Source: Arbacia lixula
Lineage: Eukaryota > Echinodermata > Echinoidea > Arbacioida > Arbaciidae
Length of the DNA: 64,000 nucleotides
Reading direction: 5' to 3'
NCBI GenBank assembly: GCA_963669155.1
Contig: OZ022593.1
Coordinates: 4,087,155 to 4,151,154 of the forward strand
Of the stretch, positions 11,560 to 23,056 are shown piece by piece. Each line of letters begins with the position of its first letter. Within the stretch, counting starts at the first letter, position 1. The notes below the pieces were generated by a model. It was given only the letters and a program-made list of their open reading frames with translations, did not search any database and had not been told where the DNA came from. A program made the position numbers and the translations under genes.

Positions 11560-12231
11560 AGTTGGAGTAGCACGTGATACCGTTTCATCCATCATCAATG
11601 ACGCCATCAAAAACTTAATCAAAAATGAGACCTTCGTCAACACCGTTCTACAGGCAGTACGAGATGCGGTTCAAACGGAGATCAAACAGCGGCTGGATTA
11701 GAAACTTCAGAAGGAAGAATGATGGACATGGAATCCAAGCTGGATGCTCAGTCAAAGGAGGTCGTCAAATTGAAGGAGCATTGAATCGCGTGACAATGCT
11801 CTTCATGCACTCCAGCACTTTGCTATTAAGGAACAACAGGGACGTACTGACTCACAAAAGAAGACACGGACGCGCTCATTTGTGATATCATCAACAACAA
11901 GCTGAAAGTCCCGGTTAGCCAAGCCGACATCGAGCGATCGCACCGTTTATTCGGCAGACAGTCGGATTCAGACGGGATTGGCCCGGTGACAAGAAACAAA
12001 GGAAGCGTTATCGTCATTAAGTTTGTGTCGTCCAGGATCAGAAAATTGGTCTTGTCGAAAAGGTGCCTCTTGAAAGGGTCTGGTAAGGGCATTGTCGAAG
12101 ATCTCACCGCGAAGAATGCTGATCTGAAGAAAACCAAAGCGTGTTCGAAGGTGAATGCTGCTTGGTCCTCAGACGGGAGAATTATTGCCCTCATCAACGC
12201 GTCCGGAAACAAGGCACTAAGCGAGCCATAA
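11560..12231 (+). pseudogene. LINE ORF1 remnant
   Basis: Frame-shifted pieces together resemble the ORF1 protein of CR1/jockey-type LINEs. An N-terminal helical part contains IKNLIKNETFVNTVLQAVRD. A later part contains a DIERSHR-like motif, then GSVIVIKFVSSRIRKLVLS, LLKGSGKGIVEDLTAKNADL and AWSSDGRIIALI. In the family this order is a coiled coil followed by an RNA-binding C-terminal domain. Stops at about 11699 and several frame changes show that it is inactive. Confidence 0.7.
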
Positions 12232-12639
12232 AGCGCGAAGACGACTTGAGACTGCTACAATCAGGTAACCGTTCTACTGAATATTCAACAGTTAGACAGT
12301 AAGACATTGCAAATGAACCACAATATTGTACTGTTCTACATATTTAATGATGTTTTCCTGTATTTTTTTTCCCGAAAAGTAAAGTTTGATTTAGGTTTGC
12401 CTTAATTCATTAGCGTGTGTAGAAATCTATATTTTATGTTTTCTTTTATTGATACTATTTGATTGCTTAGTCTGCAATTTCTTGTAATTATTGTATGTTA
12501 TCTATATTGTAATGCCGAATTTTCGTATGGGTATTTCCCTTTCAATCTTTCATGCCTTTCCTCTCTTCTCTCAATGTAAGTCATATTCTATAACCAATGT
12601 ATTGGAATCGATCATGCTACAGCATCTTCTAAAAAAAGT

Positions 12640-12960
12640 ATTATTGGTGTCATTTATCGTCCACCTGATCAAGATGTCAATCTATTCTTTGAGCAACTAA
12701 CTATTCTCTTGAATAAGATAAATGTGAGTTCACGTAATTGGTTTACAATGGGCGATTTGAACTTAGATTTAACAAAAGCTGGTGTAAAACACAAAGATCG
12801 ATTCTTTTCTAGATCTTTTATTCAGCTATTAAACGAGTATATACCCCCATTATACACTGTCCAACTCGTATCACATCCACATCAGCCTCGCTATTAGACA
12901 ACATTTTTACAAATGCAAATATTTCTGTGTATTCTGGTATTTTAATAAGGGACATCAGCG
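12640..12960 (+). pseudogene. LINE endonuclease remnant
   Basis: The translation contains GVIYRPP, a helix like FFEQLTILLNKIN, then MGDLNLDL, equivalent to the GDFNxD metal-site motif of apurinic-like LINE endonucleases, and a C-terminal LLDNIFTN-like stretch reached after a frameshift near 12870. The upstream half, with the catalytic Asn and Glu motifs, is missing. Confidence 0.75.
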
Positions 12961-13834
12961 ATCAAATACCAGTTTTTTACTATTTTGACATCTTTTTTTT
13001 AAAAAAATAAGAAAGAGGCACCTCCATGCTATAAAAAAAAACAACGTAATTTTAACGACGCTAACTTGCAAACTTTTTTTAACCAAGCTTAACAAAGCGC
13101 AATAAAATAAACATGTATATATGCAATACAAATGATGATGAAAATTGTGATTGTTTTTAGAGATATTTAAGAAGTATTACTTGTGAATGTTTTCCAGTAA
13201 GTATCTCACAGTATGAAAAGAAGGTATAAAAGCCCATGGATGACAAAGGATCTACGTAAATTATGTCGTAAGAAGTCATTACAACTACATATCGAAATGA
13301 ATCATACGAAAGATGTCACAACCTTGTAACAAGATAAGACAAGCAAAAAGATATGACTACAATAAAAGTTTCAAACAGGTGCAAATTGACGTCAAATCAA
13401 CTTGGAAAATGATAAATCAACTTTTGAAACGCTAAATAGATCGATTCCGTTGAAGTTGATAACGAGATCTTTACTGATAAAGACGATATTGCAAACGCAT
13501 TTAATATTTATTTTCTGATGTCGGGCCTAATTTACAAAACCTCCAGACAAGCCATTTTAATACTTCATTAAATTCTTACTTGCACAACCCTATTGACCGC
13601 ACGATATTTTTTAAACCAACAACAGAAAATGAAATAATCGATATTGTTTAAAACATGACAAAATAACACAAGCTCAGGAATCGATGACATTGATATTCGA
13701 ATTGTGAAATTTGTGATGATTACTATTTCAAAGCCACTATGTTGCATTTTCAATCAAAGTATATCTTGTGGAATCTTCCCATCAAACATGAAAGTTGGTC
13801 GTATAACTCCCAATATTTAAGAAAGGTAATCTCA

Positions 13835-15157
13835 AGAATGTAAATAATTATAGGCCAATTTCGGTTTTACCTATATTTTCTAAAATTCCAGAGAAATGTA
13901 TATAAAAGAAACTTTTAACTTTTATGAGTAAATACAAAATCCTTGTAAAAACTCAGTGTGTTTAGACAAGGGCACTCCACATCCACTGCAATACTAGAAC
14001 TAATCAATAATATCAATCATGCAATAGATAATAAGGAATTCGCATTAACCATTTTCAGTGATTTAACTAAAGCGTTCGATGTTATCGATCATTCAGTTTT
14101 TGTTTTTAAAAAAAAAGCATTACTTCTATGGAGTACGGGGCATCTCATTGTTACTTTTATCCAACTACCTTATTGATCGTAAACAGGTAACTTATTTAAT
14201 GGAATAAAATCTCAAACTAGAAATGTCAGATGTGGAGTGCCCCAGCAATCGATATTCAGGCTTCTTTTATTTCTTATTTATATTAATGACATACCTTGTT
14301 CATCCGGATCTTTACATTACGTATTATTTGCAGACGACACAAGCATATCTTATAATGGTAGGGATCTCCAGTCAGTTTTTAATTTTGTGAACACACAGTT
14401 ACAGACTATGAGTGACTGGACGGTTGAAAATAAATTGATTTTAAATGTAGAAAAAAACACAAATTATATCCAAATTACATCAAAATCACATACTTGTAAT
14501 GTGGATTTATATTATAGAAATGAAAAAGGTAACCAGATTTTCAAATGCCGAATTTTTAGCTGTTTTATCGATGAAAAGTTATCGTGGAATTATCATGTGA
14601 ACTCTTTATGTAATACATTATCCAAAAATACTGGAATCCTTTATAAATTGCAGTTCTTGCCGCAAAATGTTTTAACAATCTTGTATCATTCACTAGTTTC
14701 AACTCACCTAAATTATTGCAACACAGTTTGGGGTTTCACAACTAAGAACAATTTTGATCGTCTTATGAAACTCCAAAAACGTGTAATCCATGTGTTTACC
14801 TCTTTGGCATATTTAGCCCATTGTTTACCTTTGTATTTCAAAAACACATTTTACCTATTTAAAACAGCACATCTTTAGAGACTGATGAGTGGTGTTTTTA
14901 TGTTCAAATTGTGCAATGAATACTTACCAGTTTCATTCTATGACTATTTTACCAAGAATCGTGCAATACCCAATTATAATACTAGATTTTCTGAAAATAT
15001 TCGTATACCTTTACACCGCACTGCAATAACACAGTTTTTTTTTATCATGAACCCCAACTCTGGAATAGCCTATACACCGATCAAAGAAAGTATTACATTA
15101 TCCCAATTCAGACGTCTACTTAAGCAACATATGTGCAATACATATATCTCCATTTAA
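13835..15157 (+). pseudogene. LINE reverse transcriptase remnant
   Basis: Recognisable blocks are NNYRPISVLPIFSKI near 13845, a GHSTSTAILELINNINHAID block from 13968, a motif A-like FSDLTKAFDVIDH, a decayed GVPQ block at 14235, YINDIPCSS and the catalytic FADDTS at about 14330. The C-terminal HLNYCNTVWG and YNTR blocks are typical of CR1/jockey ORF2. An A-run frameshift sits at about 14108, and stops lie between the three main open segments (13958-14176, 14237-14878, 14885-15157). The protein cannot be made intact. Confidence 0.85.
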
Positions 15158-15405
15158 ATTTTACCTTAATACATCGTTCTCGTCTTTCCCTTTTTGATGT
15201 CGGTTGTGATGTTTCTCGTGTATCTTTTGCTGTGCTGTAATTTACTGTTCTTTGTTTTTTGTAAACAGTGTCATTTTCACACAAGTTTTTCTAACTTCCT
15301 TAATGACTCCGCCACCATGTCAGTTAATGTTTGTCTATTTTTTTATATTTTGTATGTTTTTTACGAGTGGAAATAAATGAAATGAAGTTGAATAAACAAA
15401 GTATT

Positions 15406-16261
15406 CTACATTGTGTAGGCGTCCACATGAACAGCCTACCCGTCAGTAGACAATTTTCGTTATGTATGCACATTTTATGCCCGTCTTCAACAAAACCCAA
15501 AAGTTTGTGCGATCGAGGTTTGTCCGAGTAACAACTATTTAAAGTGCATTCTACCCACCGAATCTGACTGACTAGATAAAGGTGAATGCAATATCACGTT
15601 ACTACGGTTCACAATCACATCCAAATATACGCTGCATTTCTATAAATAAGGCAGTGCCTTCCACTGAATAACAAAAGAAAGTCTGGTTTAAGAAATATGT
15701 AAATCGTTCAGCCTTCGCTGGGAGTTAATAGCTGATCTTTTAACACACACTGGGAATTGGTTTGGGGGTGAGCGAAGGGATTTTTTTTTATAAGATTGTA
15801 TAAAGAATTTGGTCTTGTTACAATCTTTGAGGTTGTTTCCATGTTTTGAGGTTGTTTCCATGGAAGGTGAAACACTCAATAAACGATTTACAAGATATTT
15901 GTAAGGAAATATGATTGTCCAATATGCGATATAGAGGCATTTCTCTGACATGTTTTCTACACTATTCTCGATTTATCACAAAATCGAAGCAATAATGTAA
16001 TCTGAAATACACAGAATCGTATGATTACAACATGTACTAATACTACTACTGCACATGCATTTCCGTGCATGGAGGGGCTTTGAAATCTTCTGCATAAAAA
16101 TATATATTCCTCTAAATGCATCCAAACTGGATCAAATAACCAAACTCGTCAAATATTCTATTGTGCTATCAATGAACGAGGCTGGTGTAGGAATAAATTA
16201 CTCTTCGTGCTGACTCCAGTTCTAACACCTTCCTGGCCAAATCAAGGATGTTTAAGCACAA
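15406..16261. other. No gene recognised
   Basis: This is AT-rich sequence without a supported exon. A small direct duplication of GAGGTTGTTTCCATG lies near 15830-15860. Confidence 0.4.
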
Positions 16262-16475
16262 GGAGTGCTAGCAGCCATTTAATTAATGCAGATTCATTGT
16301 ACTGTGCTTCTAGTCACAAAAGAACGCTTTGATCTCCCATGTTCGAATCCACCGATTGTCTGGTTGATTTTTGCCTGGATTTGACTTATAAACAAAATCG
16401 GATGCGCAGAAGAATTTGGGGAAATATCCTCACCCCATATACTTGCGCAGTTGTGACATGTAATACCTACGATGC
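16262..16475 (+). repeat. Dispersed repeat R, copy 1
   Basis: This shares an almost continuous match with 54018-54200 and 58040-58410. Shared blocks are TTAATGCAGATTCAT, CTAGTCACAAA, TTTTTGCCTGGATTTGA and GAAATATCCTCACC. This copy lacks the family B MITE present in the copy at 58 kb, so it gives the empty site for that insertion. Confidence 0.8.
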
Positions 16476-17129
16476 ATCTACAAAGATTCAATCGAGGAAT
16501 ATTGTTATAATTTGGCAAAAATGCTCTAAAAGTGATATCAAGTTGAAGTACAAAAGTCTCAATTTCACATTGATCCGCATCATATTCCATTAAAAAATTG
16601 CATGAAACGTTACTTTCAGATATTTTCCTTTCGGACAAGTAACATGAAAAACGTGCCCACCCGCGCCCAATCTAGTATTTCCATCTGAAAAAGCACCAAA
16701 TTTCATATTCGCTTGTCCTTATTAACTACATAACAAGCACTTAGTGTCAAAATTAAAAGTTCAGCAGTGAGAGCTGAAATGTATGCATAAAGGAATGCGT
16801 ATGACCTATTATAAAATCCATATGGACGTGACGCAATCGCGTATGCATCATACTGTTGAGAGCAACTGCTAGTACGAGACGGCTTCGAAGCTGGTAGAAA
16901 GAACTTCCACGAGCTGCATCTCCAGCTCGGCCAGTAAGACACATTATAAAGTCAAGGGATGTCAAATTATTCAGAAGTCGACTTTGTGACATTTCATCCA
17001 TTACTTTTTTCGTAATAACCCGTTGAATATGTAATGAGATTTTCACTTTTTGACAAATTTGGATAAAAACATTTGGGTGTACATGTATCAGATAATTTAT
17101 TCAGAACACAACAATGACCATAAGTACCG
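16476..17129. other. Mixed sequence with an inverted piece of repeat K
   Basis: Positions 16985-17062, read on the minus strand, match the CAAATTGGTCCAAAAGTGAA and GTAATCG blocks of repeat K. The rest has two minus-strand frames of 80-100 codons without recognisable domains, which I do not call. Confidence 0.5.
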
Positions 17130-17240
17130 CCACTCAACTAGCGAACACTCACTCCTGAAGACGGACAGTCAATCTGCCCGAAACGTCAAGTTTACCTCTG
17201 AACTCATCAGCTCTTCACGCTTTCTGGTTTACAGTCCTTT
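17130..17240 (+). ncRNA. Hammerhead-ribozyme-like motif, probable Penelope-like element remnant
   Basis: CTGAAGA (17155-17161) is followed by a hairpin at 17162-17180, in which CGGACAG faces CTGCCCG across a five-base loop with one A-C mismatch. AAACGTC follows at 17181-17187. The order CUGANGA, stem II, GAAA, GUC is the hammerhead core. Minimal hammerheads with this look are known in the long repeats of Penelope-like retroelements. The flanking bases form only a weak stem I (ACT with AGT), so activity is doubtful. No GIY-YIG or Penelope reverse transcriptase is recognisable nearby. Confidence 0.5.
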
Positions 17241-17423
17241 TCAGGACTACACTCATTTCGAAAGAATACTCTACTTTTTTATATCTCCACTTTCTCGCCT
17301 TTCCATTTCACCTCCAATTCCATCCACTTTTTTTCATCTCAGTCCTTCCAGGACTTTACACATGGTGTAACCTAAACCTGTCTCGTGATTGATCATACCA
17401 CCATGCAAACTTTCAAAAATCAT

Positions 17424-18010
17424 CACACATGCCAACACACAACCTCTTTTCTGCCGGAAGCATCATGCATTATTAATTACACTCTGTGATGGAAGTTGCT
17501 AGTGGATTGATAAGTGTGATACACACCGGTTAATGTTGCGATCTGAATTATTTATCTGATACACACAAATTGTTAGGTTCAAATTTGTCCAAAAAGGAAA
17601 ATCCCATTAAATATTCGAAGGAAAATCAGAAGAATTAATGAAATGTCACAAAACCTCCTTGTAAAAAAATTGACATCCCTTGAATTTATGTGTCAATTTC
17701 AGCTTGATTTGAGTTGTAATTTATTTTGCATTATTTTTCAAGTGTCCCAAAACTGTTTTTTAATACCTAGTACGAACAAATGTTCACGACTGTGACACAA
17801 GGGAGTACATGTATACGCTTGTAAGGATTTCAATCAATTGGCTTGATTTTCTTGATCTGTCAATTGTAGCTTGATTCGAGTTGTAATCTATTTTTTAAAT
17901 ATTTTTCAAAAGTGTCGATTGAAAAGTTTTTGTGAACACCTGTAGGAACACACGTACACTACTGTGATGCAAGGGAGTACATGTATACGCTTCGAGGATT
18001 TCAATCAATT
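17424..18010 (+). repeat. Repeats L and K in tandem, with a local duplication
   Basis: Repeat L (17424-17530) is followed by repeat K-like sequence (17553-17770). A second, shorter K-like copy follows at about 17860-18010, sharing AGCTTGATTCGAGTTGTAAT-like, GGGAGTACATGTATACGCTT and ATTTCAATCAATTG blocks with the first. The L-then-K order suggests both are parts of one larger unrecognised element. Confidence 0.65.
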
Positions 18011-19864
18011 GATTTGATTTGCTTGATCTGTTTTGTTCATTGAAACACAAGTGCGTGGGACATGGTGATACATGTATTAGATCAATCACATCCTCGTTCA
18101 CCTGTTCTGCAATGTATTGTAATACAGTACAAATATATTACAGATTTTAACAAGATATGAACAAATACCATTGACAATGACAAACGTGAAATGTATGCAT
18201 TCATGATTTAATTCCAAATTACCACAAGCAATGTCATTACCTAATCAAAATATAATCACATTTAGTGACAAATAGATGTTTTCTTTTGAATCAGCATATA
18301 GGTAAATTAATCTAAGACATAAAGTAAAACAGAAACAGAAATATTCCAATCAGTACTTTTGTGATAGCCCAATGGTTAACAGATCAGGATTACAAAGGTG
18401 AATCAAACTTAATAATTACACGTATATTAAATCAAACAAACCAGATTGAAATGAATAAACTCTCAACAGAATAACAATTGCATCATAAGAACCAATGTTG
18501 AACTCCATTACAATGTTTTAAACTTTAATACCCAACTTTCCTCCAGATCTCATTGTGCTAGTTATGTTTGTAAGCTACAAATTGTAAATGATAAATACAC
18601 CTGTAAACTCGAGTATTGCAAAGATTTTCCAGTGAAATGAATATGCCTACATGTTCTTATTTCCCTGTACCATACAAAAAAATCAACCCAATATAACAAT
18701 TCAATGAGAAAATGACTGGACTTGACCCTTATTCAATTCGGAATTGGAATTTAATTTGGAAGTGTGATTTCTTACAATTACTTCACTAATAAACCAATAC
18801 ACTGAATTAAAAAGAAAAGTGCTATTGGTTAAACTCGACATATACATGGTTTAAATCTAGATAATATTGAACCACAATTAATCTTAGCCTTATTTATGAA
18901 ATTTGTTATCAACTTTTTCTGGCGGTAATTGAAACGTAAGGAAGGGATATCACTCAAGCATTGTGATATATTTTGCTACATAAAAGAAGTGGTTACATAT
19001 CAGTCTACAATCAAAATCAAACTTAGTCATAAAATACAATACCATTGTCTCAAGTATCCATAGAGAATACATTGAAATGTCTGTAGACTATCGCAATGAT
19101 AAACCTTTGTCAAAATGTTTGCATATGCGAGTACATGTACATGTTGAATGTTTTATCATTAAATCTCTTTAGTTTACAGAGTATATCAACTGCATACCAA
19201 TCTTACCCAAGATTTAACATCAATCAAGGTTTCAGACAGTATTTTCAAAGCAGGCACATTTGTTTACAGTACACTATAGTTACAACACACTACTTCAGCC
19301 AAGTGTGCATTTTCAGTGTTGATCATCAAGTTTACACTTTTCAATCTTTGTTATCAATTTCTTTCTCACAGTGTAATTATTATGTTGTTGTGATTTTACA
19401 AATTTCTCTGAGCTCCCTGTATTTATTGAACTGGACTCCCACATCAGATTTCATATACAACATCTACAGCTATACTCATATATGCAAACATGAATTTGAG
19501 CTCTGAATTTATGCCAAAAAATAGCCTTGTTCTTCAACCTTCCCATTTTAGAGAAATTATTGACTTACAGTGGTTTGTACAAGCAATTATTGCAATTCAC
19601 ACAAAACTTCCATAACTACTGTAGAAACAGCCAATAAGCTTGGAGAATTGGAGCTTTTACTGTGTTATCATGAATAATCAATGATGGTACATTGATCGTA
19701 CTGACGAGTTATATTCAGGACAGCACTGGTCTTAAAATAAAAGCCATCTACAAACATGAACATCACAGGTATAATGAAGGTATAATGCTTCTTACACGGA
19801 CATGTTATTCTATACACATATGAGGCACTTCAGGGAATGGAAACATCCTAACCAATTCTAGGAC
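18011..19864. other. AT-rich, repeat-poor stretch without exons
   Basis: No splice-bounded coding segment or transposon end was found. The plus-strand frame at 19096-19506 has 136 codons, but its composition is that of AT-rich noncoding DNA and it shows no domain signature. Confidence 0.4.
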
Positions 19865-19868
19865 TTAA

Positions 19869-20165
19869 AGGGAATAGACTGTACTGGGAAGGCAAAACGC
19901 CGTCAAAACTGTGACCATTCGTAATCTTCTTACCATTGGTCTTAAATGCATGTTTTGTGCATTTTAGAAAGTTATGTGCCCACAAATGATCCACATGTGG
20001 AGTAATTAATGATTAAATCACAAATCCTCAAACTGCTCGGGCATAATTTTCAGCAACTTTCTAAAATGCACAATACATGTACATGCATTTAAGACCATTG
20101 GTAAGAAGATTGCTCACAATCACCCTTTTGAAGGATTTGTGTCTTCCCAGTGCAGTATAATCCCT
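19869..20165. mobile_element. TTAA-flanked foldback MITE, family E
   Basis: TTAA lies at 19865-19868 and 20166-20169. The left end AGGGAATAGACTGTACTGGG and the inward-read right end AGGGATTATACTGCACTGGG are inverted repeats. Long inner arms pair the block ATCTTCTTACCATTGGTCTT with its complement near 20092-20112. The length is 297 bp, with no coding capacity. Confidence 0.85.
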
Positions 20166-23056
20166 TTAAGACGAGCAGTCAGAGGACACCCCCCCCCCCC
20201 CCCCATGTAGGTCATGCATAGAATGATGCTAACTGATGCTAACTTTAGACTACTACCAGATAGTGCCAGTCTAATGGGAAGGTAGTACATGAGTATAGTG
20301 CATGCTTACTGTAGTTTTCATGCTTAGACTTGCATTTGTTATGCCTGCAAATCATGTATTATCACAGAAAAAAAGGTTATCTGACAAGCAAGACTAATCA
20401 AGTGTTACTCTAAAGACAAAACATGTGTAAGCCTATCCACCGATATGCCAGACAGATAATAGTATACACATTTGCAAATTTCTTCCACCAGTAATGACCT
20501 CATAAAAATAGTGAAATTTCTTGATGAACAACTTTTAGGCATTTCTATACAAAATGTTGCAGGCCATACTTGTAAACTTGGAAACTGGTTCAAGGCCTAT
20601 AGGACTACAAAACTAGGCACATCTATTTCATTAAATGTACATACTGTTGAAATTATTTTGTAAACCCACATTTGAATACATGTACACCCAATTTACAGAT
20701 TATGGCACAGAGAACTATATAAAAGTACTTTTTGTGCAATGACTTTGTAAAATTCAAATTAGACTTAGACAATTATTCAGCTTACAGCACTATATATATA
20801 CCTTAGATGCTGCACATTACCAGTAATAGTTGTACACAGGGCAACACCCCTTCTTTATCCAAACTACCAAATGAAGATAATGTGCTTTATAACCAAGTAT
20901 TTCACATTCATGTACTGTCATCACTAATACTTCACGAGGAAAGAGGGAAGATTTTGAACATTTTAACACAAATATGTAATCATATGACCTGTCACTGAAG
21001 CACCATTGTACAACTAACATGAAGAACATATTCTGCTTATACAAACACACACATGCCATTGTGTACTTACCATTGTGGAACACACGTTTTTGTAGGTGCA
21101 CGTTCAGACTACATCACACTCCGATAGTTGTGGAGAAATTCAGCATTGTGGCATGGACTGGACAACTTACACTTTAACTCTGGTGTAGGCTAACAATGAT
21201 GGGCTCTTTCTGTTTCGTTTCTAATAGTTTACCATACCTCCCTGTACCGTGTAGTTAGGGAAAACACATCACTTCCCACAGTGAGAATAGTTTCCCACAA
21301 AAATTGGTGTGTGACAGCGATAGGGCCTGCAAATGTTTAAAGCATACGCACACACAAGACACAAACACAAACACACACACACACAATCACAATTACAAAA
21401 AGACAATAGACTGATATATGACAGTAGTAACATACACCAATACTTAACGCTACAATGATTACAAAATGGAATGAAAATCATGTTAAATTGTACATGCACA
21501 ATATAAAAACAACACGAAGCAAAGAATGACATGAAGATCCTATACATATTCAAACTACACATAAATTTACTCTGATGTAGGTATTTAGTATCAGTTTAAG
21601 ATTTATAGAGGTCGCAGTCACTGTCATACTAACTTACATTGCGGCATTGACTGACCATGTTGAACACATCAGACATTCATACATCTGTACATACCATGTA
21701 CATACCAACATCTCACACACTATAAAAGAAACCCCTGTAATTCCCAAAATGCAATGAATACCAAGAAGCCATGAAGATGTCAAATGTGTGAATATAAAGC
21801 AGTTTCAACATACGTAAGCTCTTGTGCAAAAGAAAGAAAAACAAGATTACCCGGTATGCAAATACAAGTCGTCACAAGCTTGTGCCCGGGATTCATATCA
21901 ATTTTAAAAGGTGCAACATGATAGCTACAGATATAGAAGGCAGTATCACCATAGTTAGACTGTCTAAAATATGTTTACATTGCAGAGGAGATGCAGCGAT
22001 CAATTCACATAACAGCAGAATGTTGCATTGTGTTTGACTGTCACAATAGTGTTAAATAAAACATATGTTTATAAGGACTTCCTGGGGGTATAACACTTGT
22101 ACATGTACACAAGAAAACATCATGAGTTACATGTTCCAAGTGGAACTGGTGCTCCACTGACCATTGCATTTTAGTTTCTTGCAAAAAAAAAACACCCTTA
22201 AATAAAGATACATAGAATGATGATAACTACTTGTACTTTTCAATGAGACATAAAAACCCTTAAATAGTTTAAGTACTACGGAATACATTTCAGAAAGAAA
22301 AAAACTATTTATATACACCAAACACCAAGATACAATATTACTACAGACTTACTTGTACATGTATACGCTATTATTACAGCCACTAATCCTTAACATACAT
22401 GTAGATAATAAATTACAAAAAATCACATAAAGTTTAATCAACTTATGATTATTAAACAAATTACACAAAACATCCTCCTTCACAAGACAGCAAATTGCAC
22501 AGTTTTAAATTCAATAGATCTTTATATGGCTCTGGTTTTTTTAACATGCCCTAATTATGTCAACCAAGGGGGTAAAATTAAGAAGTATGTTAGCATACTT
22601 CTTACAAGTAATTTCATTATCAAAACGAGTTAGATTTACGAGAATTTTAGGTTTCCGGGCTTAATTCAAAGTGGAACCTTGTGACACATCCATGAACAAA
22701 GCAACATTTCAATATTTTATAGCAAAATGTTACATATCTCAAACTTCTGATATTCCAGTCATGCTTTACCAACTACTACAACAACAAATGTTGATGTTTA
22801 CAGCATGGTTCAGAGATTATTTATGCCAATTTATGGGTTTCAATTACATCAAATATAATTTTTATGATGTTTTTCAGCAAAAATAGCTCCTAATATTTGA
22901 TTTTGACCAAGTAAAGTTTTTATTTTTTATAGAAAATTTGCCTCTCCTTGGGCCAAACTTATTGAATGTAAACATTGGATGATACTACAAAATTACCATA
23001 AAAGAGAATTGGAAAAAACATCATGGTTGAAAATTTTAATTTTCAACCCCAAGTAT

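Larger units (their letters stand above)
11420..15405 (+). mobile_element. Decayed CR1/jockey-superfamily LINE
   Basis: Three blocks in the expected order support one element: an ORF1-like nucleic-acid-binding region (11560-12231), an apurinic endonuclease remnant (12640-12960) and a reverse transcriptase (13835-15157). Many frameshifts and stops interrupt all three. The N-terminal half of the endonuclease appears deleted, since ORF1 and the endonuclease C-terminal motifs are only about 400 bp apart. The 3' end is marked by ATGAAATGAAGTTGAATAAA-like sequence near 15375-15400. The exact clade within the CR1/jockey group cannot be fixed by eye. The interval 10884-11419 upstream holds nothing I can assign and may include its 5' untranslated region. 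Confidence 0.85.
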
